Shown one piece after another: positions 34,456-42,650 of a DNA stretch of 64,000 bases. The translations under genes were made by a program, and so were the position numbers. The stretch comes from Fischerella sp. PCC 9431 (lineage in GTDB: Bacteria > Cyanobacteriota > Cyanobacteriia > Cyanobacteriales > Nostocaceae), in NCBI RefSeq assembly GCF_000447295.1, contig NZ_KE650771.1, positions 6,065,622 to 6,129,621 on the forward strand, given 5' to 3'. Numbering within the stretch: position 1 is the stretch's first letter; every line of letters begins with the position of its first letter. The notes beneath the pieces were generated by a model. The model ran no database searches. It had not been told where the DNA came from and was given only the letters and a program-made list of their open reading frames with translations.

Positions 34456-35586
34456 ATGAGCAAACTAATCATCATTGGTGGTGGAATTGGCGGTGCTGCG
34501 ACTGCACTTGCCTTAAGTCGTGCTGGTTTAGAGCCTGTCGTCTACGAACGAACCAAACAGTTACGAGAAGTTGGGGCTGGAATTGCGCTTTGGGCAAACG
34601 CCACCTATATTTTGAAGCAATTAGATTTACTTGAAGATGCGATCCGGGTTGGTTGTCTAACGACAAATTACCAATTTAATTCGCAACGGGGTAATAAATT
34701 AGTAAATGTGCCTGTCGATCGCTTTGAATTACCCGTGATCGGAATTCATCGTGCCGAATTGCATCAGCTATTGTGGCAAAATGTCGCGGGTGAGAAATTC
34801 ATTTTGGGAGAAAATTTTGAGCGATTTGAGCGCCAGGACAATCAGGTTCAAGCTTATTTTGCTTCAGGTTTGAGGGTTGCAGGGAATGCGTTGATTGGTG
34901 CAGATGGGTTGCGATCGCAAGTCAGAACCGCTATCTTAGGTGACGAACCTCCCATTTATCGGAATTTTAAGACTTGGCGTGGTTTGACCGATTATATTCC
35001 CAGTGCATACCGTCCTGGTTACATTCAAGAATTTTTAGGATGCGGTAAGGGATTTGGTTTTATGATGCTGGGCAAGGGAAAAATGTATTGGTATGCAGCA
35101 GCAAGCGCGCCAGAAGCACAACCAGATGCTGCGATCGGTCGTAAAAAAGAACTAGAGACAATGTACCAAGATTGGTTCCAAGCTATTCCTGAGTTAATCG
35201 CTGCTACGGACGAAGCCAATATTTTGACCACAGATTTATATGATCGTCCTGCAAAACAACCTTGGAGTCAGCACAATATTACCCTACTCGGTGATGCTGC
35301 CCATCCCATGTTACCCACAATGGGACAAGGCGCTTGCACAGCTTTGGAAGATGCTTATGTTGTCGCCCAATGCTTGCAAGCACAACCAGATCCAAGTATT
35401 GCTTTTCAACAGTATGAGTCTGTGCGTTTTCCCCGCACCAAGGCGATCGTTGAACAATCTTTGCAATCCGCCAAGATGGGTGAATTGAAAAATCCGATAG
35501 CTGTGGGACTTCGTAATAGTTTTATGAAGGTGATGGGTTCAGCAATTAGCAACAGTTTCAAGTCTCTTCACGCTTACCGACCCTGA
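34456..35586 (+). CDS. FAD-dependent monooxygenase (zeaxanthin-epoxidase/salicylate-hydroxylase-like)
   Basis: A 376-residue class A flavin monooxygenase. Residues 3-31 (LIIIGGGIGGAATALALSRAGLEP) bind FAD. GADGLRSQVRTAIL is the DG motif for NAD(P)H and FAD. GDAAHPMLPTMGQGACTALEDAYVVAQCL is the GD motif. Such enzymes hydroxylate aromatic compounds or epoxidise carotenoids; the substrate is not inferable. There is no signal or membrane segment. I start at ATG 34456 (MSKLIIIGG) rather than the GTG just before it. It lies 16 bp after the tRNA, so it may be read through from it. Confidence 0.9.
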   Translation: MSKLIIIGGGIGGAATALALSRAGLEPVVYERTKQLREVGAGIALWANATYILKQLDLLEDAIRVGCLTTNYQFNSQRGNKLVNVPVDRFELPVIGIHRAELHQLLWQNVAGEKFILGENFERFERQDNQVQAYFASGLRVAGNALIGADGLRSQVRTAILGDEPPIYRNFKTWRGLTDYIPSAYRPGYIQEFLGCGKGFGFMMLGKGKMYWYAAASAPEAQPDAAIGRKKELETMYQDWFQAIPELIAATDEANILTTDLYDRPAKQPWSQHNITLLGDAAHPMLPTMGQGACTALEDAYVVAQCLQAQPDPSIAFQQYESVRFPRTKAIVEQSLQSAKMGELKNPIAVGLRNSFMKVMGSAISNSFKSLHAYRP

Positions 35587-35615
35587 CAGAAGAAAGGCAG
35601 AAGTTTTGTAGTTTT

Positions 35616-35816
35616 GTAGGGTGTGTTGTCGCGCAGCGCAACGCACCAAAGCCCAGAATACGGTGCGTTACACTTCGTGGTAATGCAATACTGCTCGGTT
35701 AAGGATTTTTCACTGCGATTTTAGAAATGTAGAGACGTGCCATGGCACGTCTCTACAGGTTTAAATGCCAATTGATTTGTCTTATCCGAGCAGTATTGCG
35801 TGGTAACACACCCTAC
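35616..35816. repeat. MITE-like element with three nested inverted repeats
   Basis: A 201-bp element. Perfect 12-bp ends (GTAGGGTGTGTT at 35616-35627, complement at 35805-35816), perfect 14-bp inner arms (GCAATACTGCTCGG at 35685-35698, complement at 35786-35799) and a central perfect 28-bp palindrome at 35729-35756 (half GTAGAGACGTGCCA). No open frame. A CGGTTAAGAATTTTTC fragment near 26985 resembles its interior. Confidence 0.85.
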
Positions 35817-35939
35817 TAGATATAACTTCATCAAAAAAACATATTAGTTTAGTTTTGAGTAGGTAAAAAGCTCGATTACCTACTCAAAATGCCATTTCAC
35901 TTACTCGAAATGCCATTCTACCTTCTCATTTAGGTAAAT

Positions 35940-36140
35940 CACGCACTGGGAATGCCATTTTACTTACTGGAAATGCCATTTCACCTTCTCATTTTAGTGA
36001 ATCACGCACTGGAAATGCCATTTCACCTTCTCATTTCGGTGAATCACGCACTGGAAATGTCATTTCACCTTCTCATTTCGGTGAATCACGCACTGGAAAT
36101 GCCATTTCACCTTCTCTTTTGGGTAAATCACGCACTTGTT
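35940..36140. repeat. 42-bp satellite array
   Basis: About four to five tandem units of 42 bp (GGAAATGCCATTTCACCTTC ... GAATCACGCACT). Because 42 is a multiple of three, the array makes an artificial open frame (35952-36218) with a repeated 14-residue peptide. I treat it as non-coding. Shortened relatives of the unit extend left to about 35880. Confidence 0.85.
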
Positions 36141-36224
36141 TTGATCAAATCAGTAAGCAAAAAATCATATTGCTTACTCGAACGGAAGCATCACAATTTT
36201 TTACCGTGCTTGGGTTAAAACTTT

Positions 36225-36335
36225 TGGCTAATAGCACAAGTCGTCTGAAGACAACTTTAATAAAATCAAGCAGTCTGCTTAAAGCAGACTTTAGCTATGA
36301 GACTGCGATCGCAATCGCAGGCGGATTTTTTGAAC
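36225..36335. repeat. Composite palindrome fragment
   Basis: Contains GGCTAATAGC, a CAGTCTGCTTAAAGCAGACT-type hairpin, TTTAGCTATGAG and the GACTGCGATCGCAATCGCAG hairpin followed by TTTTTTGAAC, in the same order as at 33676-33850. Confidence 0.65.
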
Positions 36336-36400
36336 TCGTGAGAGCGATCGCACTTTTGCCGAAAGTTATTATAAATTTGCCGAGATTGTTGTGATGATAT

Positions 36401-36660
36401 CTAGCCAACGAGCAATTTGATGGCGTTGCGAATCAGAATTGTGGTGCGGTATAAGTCCTGCATTTTTTCCTGGATTGCTTTTGCAGTCAAAAAAGTAGTG
36501 TAATGTGCGATCGCCAACTGTTCAGGTTCAAAAATTTTCTTTGAGAATTGTAGGAATAATACTAACAAAACTGCGGAAAGCTGTGTCTTCAGCTTGTTGA
36601 TCCTTGTAGATCAAAGCATTCTTATAACAAAGAGACGCAGCGATGTTAGAAAATCAACAG
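36401..36660 (-). pseudogene. Possible decayed gene fragment
   Basis: On the minus strand two coding-looking segments follow each other in different frames: one ends ...YKDQQAEDTAFRSFVSII..KENF at a stop near 36525, the next runs FEPEQLAIAHYTTFLTAKAI...IRNAIKLLVG to a TAG at 36401. This suggests a frameshifted remnant. I do not recognise the family. It overlaps the start of the gene at 36643 by a few codons. Confidence 0.3.
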
Positions 36661-37968
36661 ATAACAAACAATACAGTAAATGGCAAATGTCAACAAGAGC
36701 CTAGCACGAATGTAGAGGGTTTAGTTGTTCAAACTTCGATAAATATAAATACAGACAAATGTGATCAAAGCTTATGGGATTCAATTAATCAGGGTAAACT
36801 CAGGTGTGATGACGACTCTTTTATTAGGTTATTACGAACTAATCTGATTAAGCTTAGACCGGCTGAGAAGTCTTTAAGGCGTCTTACCAAACTTTGTAAT
36901 ATTTCCTTACTTCATAAACAGCATAACAAAAAGACCAAAATTTTAAAGTATTCTAAATTAACACATAAGCGATATCATCGAAATACCAAAAAATTAGATA
37001 GTCCCTATAATTATTCATCAAAACTTGTTGAACATGAACCCAATATAGATAATAATTACCTAACTGAATTAACATCTATTTTAGACCAGTTATCTACTAT
37101 ATCTAATAATTGTGAAGTAGCTTTACCAGAATTACAAAAACGTATAAATCATATAGCTAATGAAGTTCTTCTAAGAATTGAAAAACTTAACTATCTTTAT
37201 AGTAGTGTTGTATGTCCAGCTATATCAAAAAATGTTTTACTGAGAAACATGGTAGCCGAGATTGGACATCAAGATTTGAAAAAAGAAGCTCAATGTCATT
37301 TAAATACTATTCAACACTTGAGCGAAGAAAATAAAAACCGCTTAGATATTGTTTCTCGAAATATTCTCTGTGGAGAAGCACAAGCTGTAATCGGAACAAT
37401 GATAGAGATCGAGGAACATCGACTTGATATAGAAGAATTATTACTTATAGATAGAAAACGACAAAATAGTACAGTCAAAAATGTCAGTATTTATATAGCA
37501 GTTGTTATTGCTTTAGCAGTACTTCTACCAATCTTTTTGACTACTTCTGGTAGGATTCAACCGATTTATATTAAGCAACTAAACCAGCATATGTTGCCAT
37601 TTATAGGCATACCTTGGCCTGTGATCGTTTGGAGTTTAATAGGAAGTTTTGCCGCAACAATACACCGATTTAATAGTAAGCCAGTTTATGAATTTAGAGA
37701 TACTATTAAGTGGATGATTACCCGGCATGTTCAAGGTGTGGTTCTGAGTTCAGCCTTTTATCTAGTGCTTGTTTCAGGCTTATTCTTACTAACAGGTGTT
37801 GATACAACATCTAGTACTAGCCAAATGAAAAATGAGCTAATACTTGTTCTTTGCTTCTTAATTGGCTTTAGCGATCGCTTCGTTAATAGTGTTTTTGATG
37901 CCTTGGTAAGAAAATATTCAAAACTGCCAGATGATAATATAGACTCCGAAAAAAGCAAAAAAGATTAA
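36643..37968 (+). CDS. Unknown multi-pass membrane protein with long helical N-terminal region
   Basis: A 441-residue protein of unrecognised family. Residues 1-135 are Asn/Lys-rich and probably flexible. Residues 140-275 are helical with coiled-coil character (ELTSILDQLSTISNNCEVALPELQKRINHI, RLDIEELLLIDRKRQ). Residues 280-420 carry about four membrane helices, including IGIPWPVIVWSLIGSFAATIHRF and VLSSAFYLVLVSGLFLLTGV, then FLIGFSDRFVNSVFDALV. A basic/acidic tail ends the protein. The membrane part looks well conserved in style, so it may be a shared anchor. The leader has AAGAGACG 9 bases before the start. Confidence 0.75.
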   Translation: MLENQQITNNTVNGKCQQEPSTNVEGLVVQTSININTDKCDQSLWDSINQGKLRCDDDSFIRLLRTNLIKLRPAEKSLRRLTKLCNISLLHKQHNKKTKILKYSKLTHKRYHRNTKKLDSPYNYSSKLVEHEPNIDNNYLTELTSILDQLSTISNNCEVALPELQKRINHIANEVLLRIEKLNYLYSSVVCPAISKNVLLRNMVAEIGHQDLKKEAQCHLNTIQHLSEENKNRLDIVSRNILCGEAQAVIGTMIEIEEHRLDIEELLLIDRKRQNSTVKNVSIYIAVVIALAVLLPIFLTTSGRIQPIYIKQLNQHMLPFIGIPWPVIVWSLIGSFAATIHRFNSKPVYEFRDTIKWMITRHVQGVVLSSAFYLVLVSGLFLLTGVDTTSSTSQMKNELILVLCFLIGFSDRFVNSVFDALVRKYSKLPDDNIDSEKSKKD

Positions 37969-37998
37969 ATTAATTTTTAACTCTTCAAGCTGAACCAA

Positions 37999-38128
37999 TA
38001 TCCCGCCTAGAACTAAAGTTCCAGGCTAATAGCTTAAGTCCACTCAAGTGGACTAAATCAAATTTCTCCATGAGTCCTCTTTAGAGGACTTTCGCTATTA
38101 GACTCGGAATTTATTCCGAGGCGGGATA
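37999..38128. repeat. Composite palindrome copy with different hairpin modules
   Basis: Perfect 10-bp ends (TATCCCGCCT and AGGCGGGATA). Inside: GGCTAATAGC / GCTATTAG, hairpins AAGTCCACTCAAGTGGACT, GTCCTCTTTAGAGGAC and CTCGGAATTTATTCCGAG. The layout equals 51976-52139, but the hairpin stems have other sequences. Confidence 0.8.
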
Positions 38129-38150
38129 AATAGACTGGAATAAAATAGCC

Positions 38151-38519
38151 CTATAATTGAGTTTGTTCCATATAACTCAATAACCAATTAGCAGCTGTCG
38201 CCCTGCGAGTTTGTCGAGGTCCAAATTCCCCGATTTTATAACCCTTAAAACCCAGCTTCTCTTTAGCTATTTGTTTGTACTGTGTTGGAATCGAACGAGT
38301 TAATTTGACTGTTGGGGGACGGTTCTCAATAAAATCAGGCGGTTCTGGATACTCATCTCGCCATTCGGGAGATACATTCTCATTATCCCACTTTGCTGTT
38401 ACTGGGTCGTAGCGATAACCCAAGCAGTGCCATACTAATTGATTAACTGTGGCGTCATCAATTTCTTCGTTGAGAATTGCCCAAATAGTATCTGTATTCA
38501 ATGGTGGCAAATTAGACAT
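38151..38519 (-). CDS. DUF1823 family protein
   Basis: A 122-residue soluble protein matching DUF1823, a small family of cyanobacteria and plants: LNTDTIWAILNEEIDDATVN and LVWHCLGYRYD at the N terminus, VSPEWRDEYPEPPDFIENRPPTVKLTRSIP in the middle, and the conserved end LGFKGYKIGEFGPRQTRRATAANWLLSYM. Function unknown. I start at the second Met (38519, MSNLPPL) since this matches the family beginning; the frame allows 38525. It is monocistronic. Confidence 0.88.
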   Translation of the reverse strand: MSNLPPLNTDTIWAILNEEIDDATVNQLVWHCLGYRYDPVTAKWDNENVSPEWRDEYPEPPDFIENRPPTVKLTRSIPTQYKQIAKEKLGFKGYKIGEFGPRQTRRATAANWLLSYMEQTQL

Positions 38520-38621
38520 AAGCAATTCAAAAATCCAAGCAGGATAAAGTTTTGGACTGGTGATAAGTCCATTGTTTAGAGCATTATGTCTAACTTGTCA
38601 ATGCATAAATTCCAATTTCCT

Positions 38622-38688
38622 CTTTGTGTCTTAGTGTCTTGGTGTTGAAAAAAGAATATTTGAAACACCAAGACACCAAGACACCAAG
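38622..38688. repeat. Dispersed palindrome (TTGGTGTCTTAGTGTC family), copy 3
   Basis: Left arm CTTTGTGTCTTAGTGTCTTG and right arm CAAGACACCAAGACACCAAG, with an A-rich loop. It lies just beyond the stop of the DUF1995 gene and may act as a transcription terminator. Confidence 0.85.
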
Positions 38689-38700
38689 AAATTTTCAACC

Positions 38701-39450
38701 CTAATTTCTCAGTGCGTTGATGAACCTTTGCAAACCTCTAAATACACTGGGCTTTTTCCCTGGTACTGCTGCGACAGTATCTCCTTGTGTTGTTGTCGAA
38801 GCTTGTCCTTTGGCAATAATTAGATCTAAGTCGTCCCCGGAGGGTTTTTGTGGTAATTCGGCAATTTTTTGGTATTCTCCGTTATTTTCTACCAAAACTT
38901 CCCACAATCCTGGATAGCAACGGAACAATGCGACATCTTCGTATACAGGACGTAGGTAGTAACAAGATTCGATTGTGCTGAGAAAACGAATCCGGGTTTG
39001 TCTAGCAGCATAACCAATTCCTATTTTGCCGGCATCTTCCAAAAAAGGATTTAACATTACAAAGGGGCGATCGCCTATAACCGCGCAAATTTTTTCTAAT
39101 TGCGGGACTTCCGGTGAACCGGGGGCGATAAACAGGAAAATTTCATCCTCTGGTTGAACTTTAGACTCAAGAGAGGCAGCTCTACCAGTACCAATGTCAG
39201 TTATTTGGAATGATACATCTGTCCAGTCGCGACGAGCAAGACCAGCACTACCCGCATCTGCAAAGAAAACTTTTAGTTTGTCGTTGTATTGGGTAAAAGT
39301 GGGAAGAAATTGCTGGGCGACTTCCATCAATTTTAGTTCGGGAAACAATAACTCAACTTGTAGCCGAGTATAACCGTCTGCGATCGCTGCTTGGGTTGCT
39401 GTACGCGCTTGGGCGATCGCATCTTCTAAAGAGTTTGGTAGTTCAGCCAT
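38701..39450 (-). CDS. DUF1995 family protein
   Basis: A 249-residue soluble protein matching DUF1995, found in cyanobacteria and plastids (plant LPA3-related proteins help photosystem II assembly). Visible: LPNSLEDAIAQARTATQAAIADGYTRLQVELLFPELKL, a central EDEIFLFIAPGSPEVPQLEKIC, and RPFVMLNPFLED. The last 40 residues are less conserved (KPSVFRGLQRFI). A photosystem-related role is possible by family analogy only. Monocistronic, with a TTTGGAT heptamer remnant upstream. Confidence 0.85.
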   Translation of the reverse strand: MAELPNSLEDAIAQARTATQAAIADGYTRLQVELLFPELKLMEVAQQFLPTFTQYNDKLKVFFADAGSAGLARRDWTDVSFQITDIGTGRAASLESKVQPEDEIFLFIAPGSPEVPQLEKICAVIGDRPFVMLNPFLEDAGKIGIGYAARQTRIRFLSTIESCYYLRPVYEDVALFRCYPGLWEVLVENNGEYQKIAELPQKPSGDDLDLIIAKGQASTTTQGDTVAAVPGKKPSVFRGLQRFINALRN

Positions 39451-39571
39451 GTTAAAAAATTTTAGATTTTGGATTTTGCGAAAAGTTTGAGCGGAGGTTT
39501 TCTCCGATCAAAGCTTTTCAAGACGGATTTTGGATTTAGCCATTTATTATTTCATTAGTAATGATCAATGG

Positions 39572-40741
39572 CTATTGTACAGACGCGATTAATCGCGTCT
39601 GTGATAGTCTCTGCAAAACCTGCTTAAATACCATCGCTACCCAATCTACATCCGCTTCGCTGGTGTCTCGTCCTAGTGTCATCCGCACACTGGCGAAAGC
39701 TGCTTGTTCTGAATAACCCATTGCTAACAAAATTGGGCTAGGGCTGAGTTTACCACTATTGCAAGCAGCCCCGGCACTGACTCCAATTCCAGCGCGGTTT
39801 AATTCTCGTACTAAACTTCTACCACTAACTTTTTCACCATCGGCGTGTTCTAAGCAAAAGCTGACGTGGTGGGGGAGACGATGAACTAAATCACCTGTGG
39901 GTAATAAATCGGGGATATCTGTTAATTGGGAAAACAGGCGATCGCGTAACTGCATTAATCTGGGTGTTTCTGTCGCTATTTCTTGGGCTGCTAATTCGGC
40001 GGCGACACCAAACCCAGCTATGATTGGTACTGCTTGTGTACCCGAACGCGATCGCTGTTCTTGTCCTCCACCACTCAATAAAGGAATTAATTCTACACCA
40101 GGACGTACATACAAAGCCCCTGCACCTTGTGGGCCATATATTTTATGACTAGAAATACTCAGTAAATCTACAGGCAAAGTTTGCACATCCAGAGGTAAAC
40201 GCCCTGCTAGTTGGACTGCATCTGTGTGAAATAAAACTCCAGCATTACGGGCAATATTTCCCAATTCAGCAATTGGTTGGACTGTACCGACTTCACTTTG
40301 TCCGTAGATTATTGATACTAATACAGTGTTGTCTTGCAGTGCTGCTTTTAAATCTAAGGGGTTAACTCTACCTTGATGATTGACTCCCAAGCGAGTTACT
40401 TCCCAACCCCACTGTTCTAATAATCGTACTGGTTCGGAAATAGCAGAATGTTCAACACTGGAAATAATTATATGCTGGGGTTTGTGATACAAACGGGCAA
40501 CACCCATAATTGCTAGATTATCTGCTTCTGTACCACCAGAAGTAAAAATAATTGATTCCGCAGGTGCATTGATCAGTCCGGCTACCTGCATTCTAGCCTG
40601 TTCTAATACAGTTGCTGCCCGTTGTCCCCACTCATGCAAGCTAGAGGGATTACCCCACTGTTGAGTCAGGACTGTTTGCATTGCTGCGATCGCTTCTGGG
40701 CGAGTAGGTGTAGTCGCACTGTAATCTAAATAAATTTGCAT
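39572..40741 (-). CDS. Cysteine desulfurase (NifS/IscS family)
   Basis: A 389-residue PLP enzyme that takes sulfur from cysteine for Fe-S clusters and thio-modifications. The PLP Lys lies in SSHKIYGPQGAGALYVRPG, the active-site Cys in SAGAACNSGKLSPS, and the N terminus is YLDYSATTPTRPEAIAAM. I start at Met 40741; five extra codons upstream (to 40756) are less likely. Its last codons (QTRLIASVQ) lie in a 24-bp palindrome that is part of a repeat family, so the natural C terminus may have been replaced. No scaffold (iscU) is adjacent. It is divergent from the PLD gene. Confidence 0.93.
   Translation of the reverse strand: MQIYLDYSATTPTRPEAIAAMQTVLTQQWGNPSSLHEWGQRAATVLEQARMQVAGLINAPAESIIFTSGGTEADNLAIMGVARLYHKPQHIIISSVEHSAISEPVRLLEQWGWEVTRLGVNHQGRVNPLDLKAALQDNTVLVSIIYGQSEVGTVQPIAELGNIARNAGVLFHTDAVQLAGRLPLDVQTLPVDLLSISSHKIYGPQGAGALYVRPGVELIPLLSGGGQEQRSRSGTQAVPIIAGFGVAAELAAQEIATETPRLMQLRDRLFSQLTDIPDLLPTGDLVHRLPHHVSFCLEHADGEKVSGRSLVRELNRAGIGVSAGAACNSGKLSPSPILLAMGYSEQAAFASVRMTLGRDTSEADVDWVAMVFKQVLQRLSQTRLIASVQ
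39579..39602. repeat. Palindrome inside the 3' end of the cysteine desulfurase gene
   Basis: A perfect 24-bp palindrome, half-site ACAGACGCGATT. The same GACGCGAT motif is the core of the satellite at 42411-42650 and of many hairpins in this type of genome. It codes for the last residues of the enzyme. Confidence 0.85.
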
Positions 40742-40871
40742 AGACTCTCCAGTCAATACACTGGGAAACGGGCTATTGATATTTTCACTAATATAAGGTT
40801 TTGTGATTTAATCACCCTACAGTTTGGGAATTATAAATCTGTTCAGCTAAGTAAATTTTTATCAAACTACT

Positions 40872-42290
40872 GTGTCTTTGTTCTCTATCCAATGGCGTTT
40901 GTCTTCTATATTTTTAGTCATACTAATTTTATCTGCTTGTCAACGAGTCCATTCTGACAATAAGCGTTTAGAACCACTTCCACAAGATCCATTTGTGCAA
41001 GTTTACTTCAACCATTCTCAGTCTTCCCAATATTTAGAACCTTATCGTCAGCAAACTCATCCAGGAGATGATTTAGAAAAATTAATTGTTGATACTATTT
41101 CCCAAGCAAAGTCAACAATTGACGTCGCAGTCCAAGAATTACGTTTACCTAAGATAGCGCAAGCAATTGTTGAGAAACAAAAATCGGGGGTCAAAGTCAG
41201 AGTCATCATAGAAAATCATTACAGTCGTCCTTGGAGTAGTTTTACTGTTGAAGAGGTAAATAAATTAGATAAAAGAGAACAGCAACGTTATCAAGATTAC
41301 CGATTATTTGCAGATAGTAATAAAGATGGAAAACTCAGCATAGAGGAAATTAATAAAACAGATGCTTTAGTGATTTTAAATCAAGCAAACATACCTTTAA
41401 TTGATGATAAAGCTGATGGTTCTCAGGGTAGCAGTTTAATGCATCATAAATTTGTGGTTGTAGATCATCGCTTTGCGATCGTTAGCTCTGCAAATTTTAC
41501 CATGAGTGATATACATGGTGATTTTACGAATACTAATAGTTTGGGTAATGCTAATAATTTATTAAAAATTGACAGTCCCGAAGTAGCAGATTTATTTACA
41601 AAAGAATTTAACTTGATGTGGGGTGATGGAGTCGCAGGTCAATTAGACAGTAAGTTTGGTTTGCAAAAACCTATACAAAATTCCCATCAGGTTATCTTAG
41701 GTGATAATCAAATCACAGTCAAATTCTCACCAAACTCTCCTACGCAACCTTGGCTGCAAAGCAGTAATGGTTTGATTGCCAACACCTTAAGTTCAGCTAG
41801 TCAATCTATAGATATAGCATTATTTGTCTTTTCGGAACAGCGTTTGGCAAATATACTTGAAATCCGGCACAATAACAACGTGAAAATTCGTGCTTTAATT
41901 GACTCAGGATTTGCCTATCGTCCCTACAGCGAAGCATTAGATATGATGGGCATAGCTCTAGCTGAAAAATGTAAAAATCAACCTGATAATCATCTTTGGA
42001 AAAATCCCATTACTACCGTAGGCATACCTGTTTTAGCAAAAGGTGATTTATTGCATCACAAATTTGCAGTTATTGATCATAAGACAGTCATCACAGGTTC
42101 ACACAACTGGACAAAAGCAGCTAATAACGGTAATGATGAGACACTTTTAGTAATAGAAAATCCTATTGTTGCTGCTCATTATCAGCGAGAATTTGACAGA
42201 CTTTATGCAAATTCTCGACTAGGTATTCCGCCAAAAATTCAACAAAAAATGAAAGCACAAGCAAAACAGTGTCAAACACCTACGGAGTAA
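40872..42290 (+). CDS. Phospholipase D-like lipoprotein with inserted EF-hand
   Basis: A 472-residue protein. Lipoprotein signal ends at LSAC (Cys23). It has two PLD/HKD motifs: HHKFVVVD (residues 191-198) followed by SSANFT, and HHKFAVID near 395 followed by TGSHNW. Between the N-terminal strand region and the first HKD lies a canonical 12-residue EF-hand loop, DSNKDGKLSIEE (148-159), with all calcium-ligand positions filled. Members of the PLD superfamily cleave phosphodiesters in lipids or nucleic acids; this one most resembles the nuclease-like group exported to the periplasm. The EF-hand suggests control by Ca2+. It is divergent from the cysteine desulfurase gene. Confidence 0.9.
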   Translation: MSLFSIQWRLSSIFLVILILSACQRVHSDNKRLEPLPQDPFVQVYFNHSQSSQYLEPYRQQTHPGDDLEKLIVDTISQAKSTIDVAVQELRLPKIAQAIVEKQKSGVKVRVIIENHYSRPWSSFTVEEVNKLDKREQQRYQDYRLFADSNKDGKLSIEEINKTDALVILNQANIPLIDDKADGSQGSSLMHHKFVVVDHRFAIVSSANFTMSDIHGDFTNTNSLGNANNLLKIDSPEVADLFTKEFNLMWGDGVAGQLDSKFGLQKPIQNSHQVILGDNQITVKFSPNSPTQPWLQSSNGLIANTLSSASQSIDIALFVFSEQRLANILEIRHNNNVKIRALIDSGFAYRPYSEALDMMGIALAEKCKNQPDNHLWKNPITTVGIPVLAKGDLLHHKFAVIDHKTVITGSHNWTKAANNGNDETLLVIENPIVAAHYQREFDRLYANSRLGIPPKIQQKMKAQAKQCQTPTE

Positions 42291-42410
42291 TTCAAAATTT
42301 ACAATTAATCACGCCACGGGTAAACCGGGGACTTGTGAACATTTTTTCTTTCTTTTGCCTTTTAATACCGATGCAAAAAATGTTTACAACACATTTCTGA
42401 ATATGAGATA

Positions 42411-42650
42411 CGATAAATCGTGAACAGACGCGATAAATCATGAACAGACGCGATAAATCGTGAACAGACGCGATAAATCATGAACAGACGCGATAAATCA
42501 TGAACAGACGCGATAAATCGTGAACAGACGCGATAAATCATGAACAGACGCGATAAATCATGAACAGACGCGATAAATCGTGAACAGACGCGATAAATTG
42601 TGAACAGACGCGATAAATTGTGAACAGACGCGATAAATCGCGTCTCTACA
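42411..42650. repeat. 20-bp satellite array (CGATAAATCGTGAACAGACG)
   Basis: Eleven head-to-tail units of 20 bp with G/A at position 10 (and AATTG in two units), ending in CGATAAATCGCGTCTCTACA, which completes a palindrome. There are no unique spacers. It creates a spurious 106-codon minus-strand frame. Confidence 0.95.

Noticed and set aside
35952-36218. 88-codon frame with repeated EMPFHLLISVNHAL peptide
   Set aside because: Made by the 42-bp satellite, whose length is a multiple of three; no conserved sequence.
36643-37968. Phage or holin-type membrane protein
   Set aside because: No phage genes around it, and the length and coiled N-terminal region do not fit holins.
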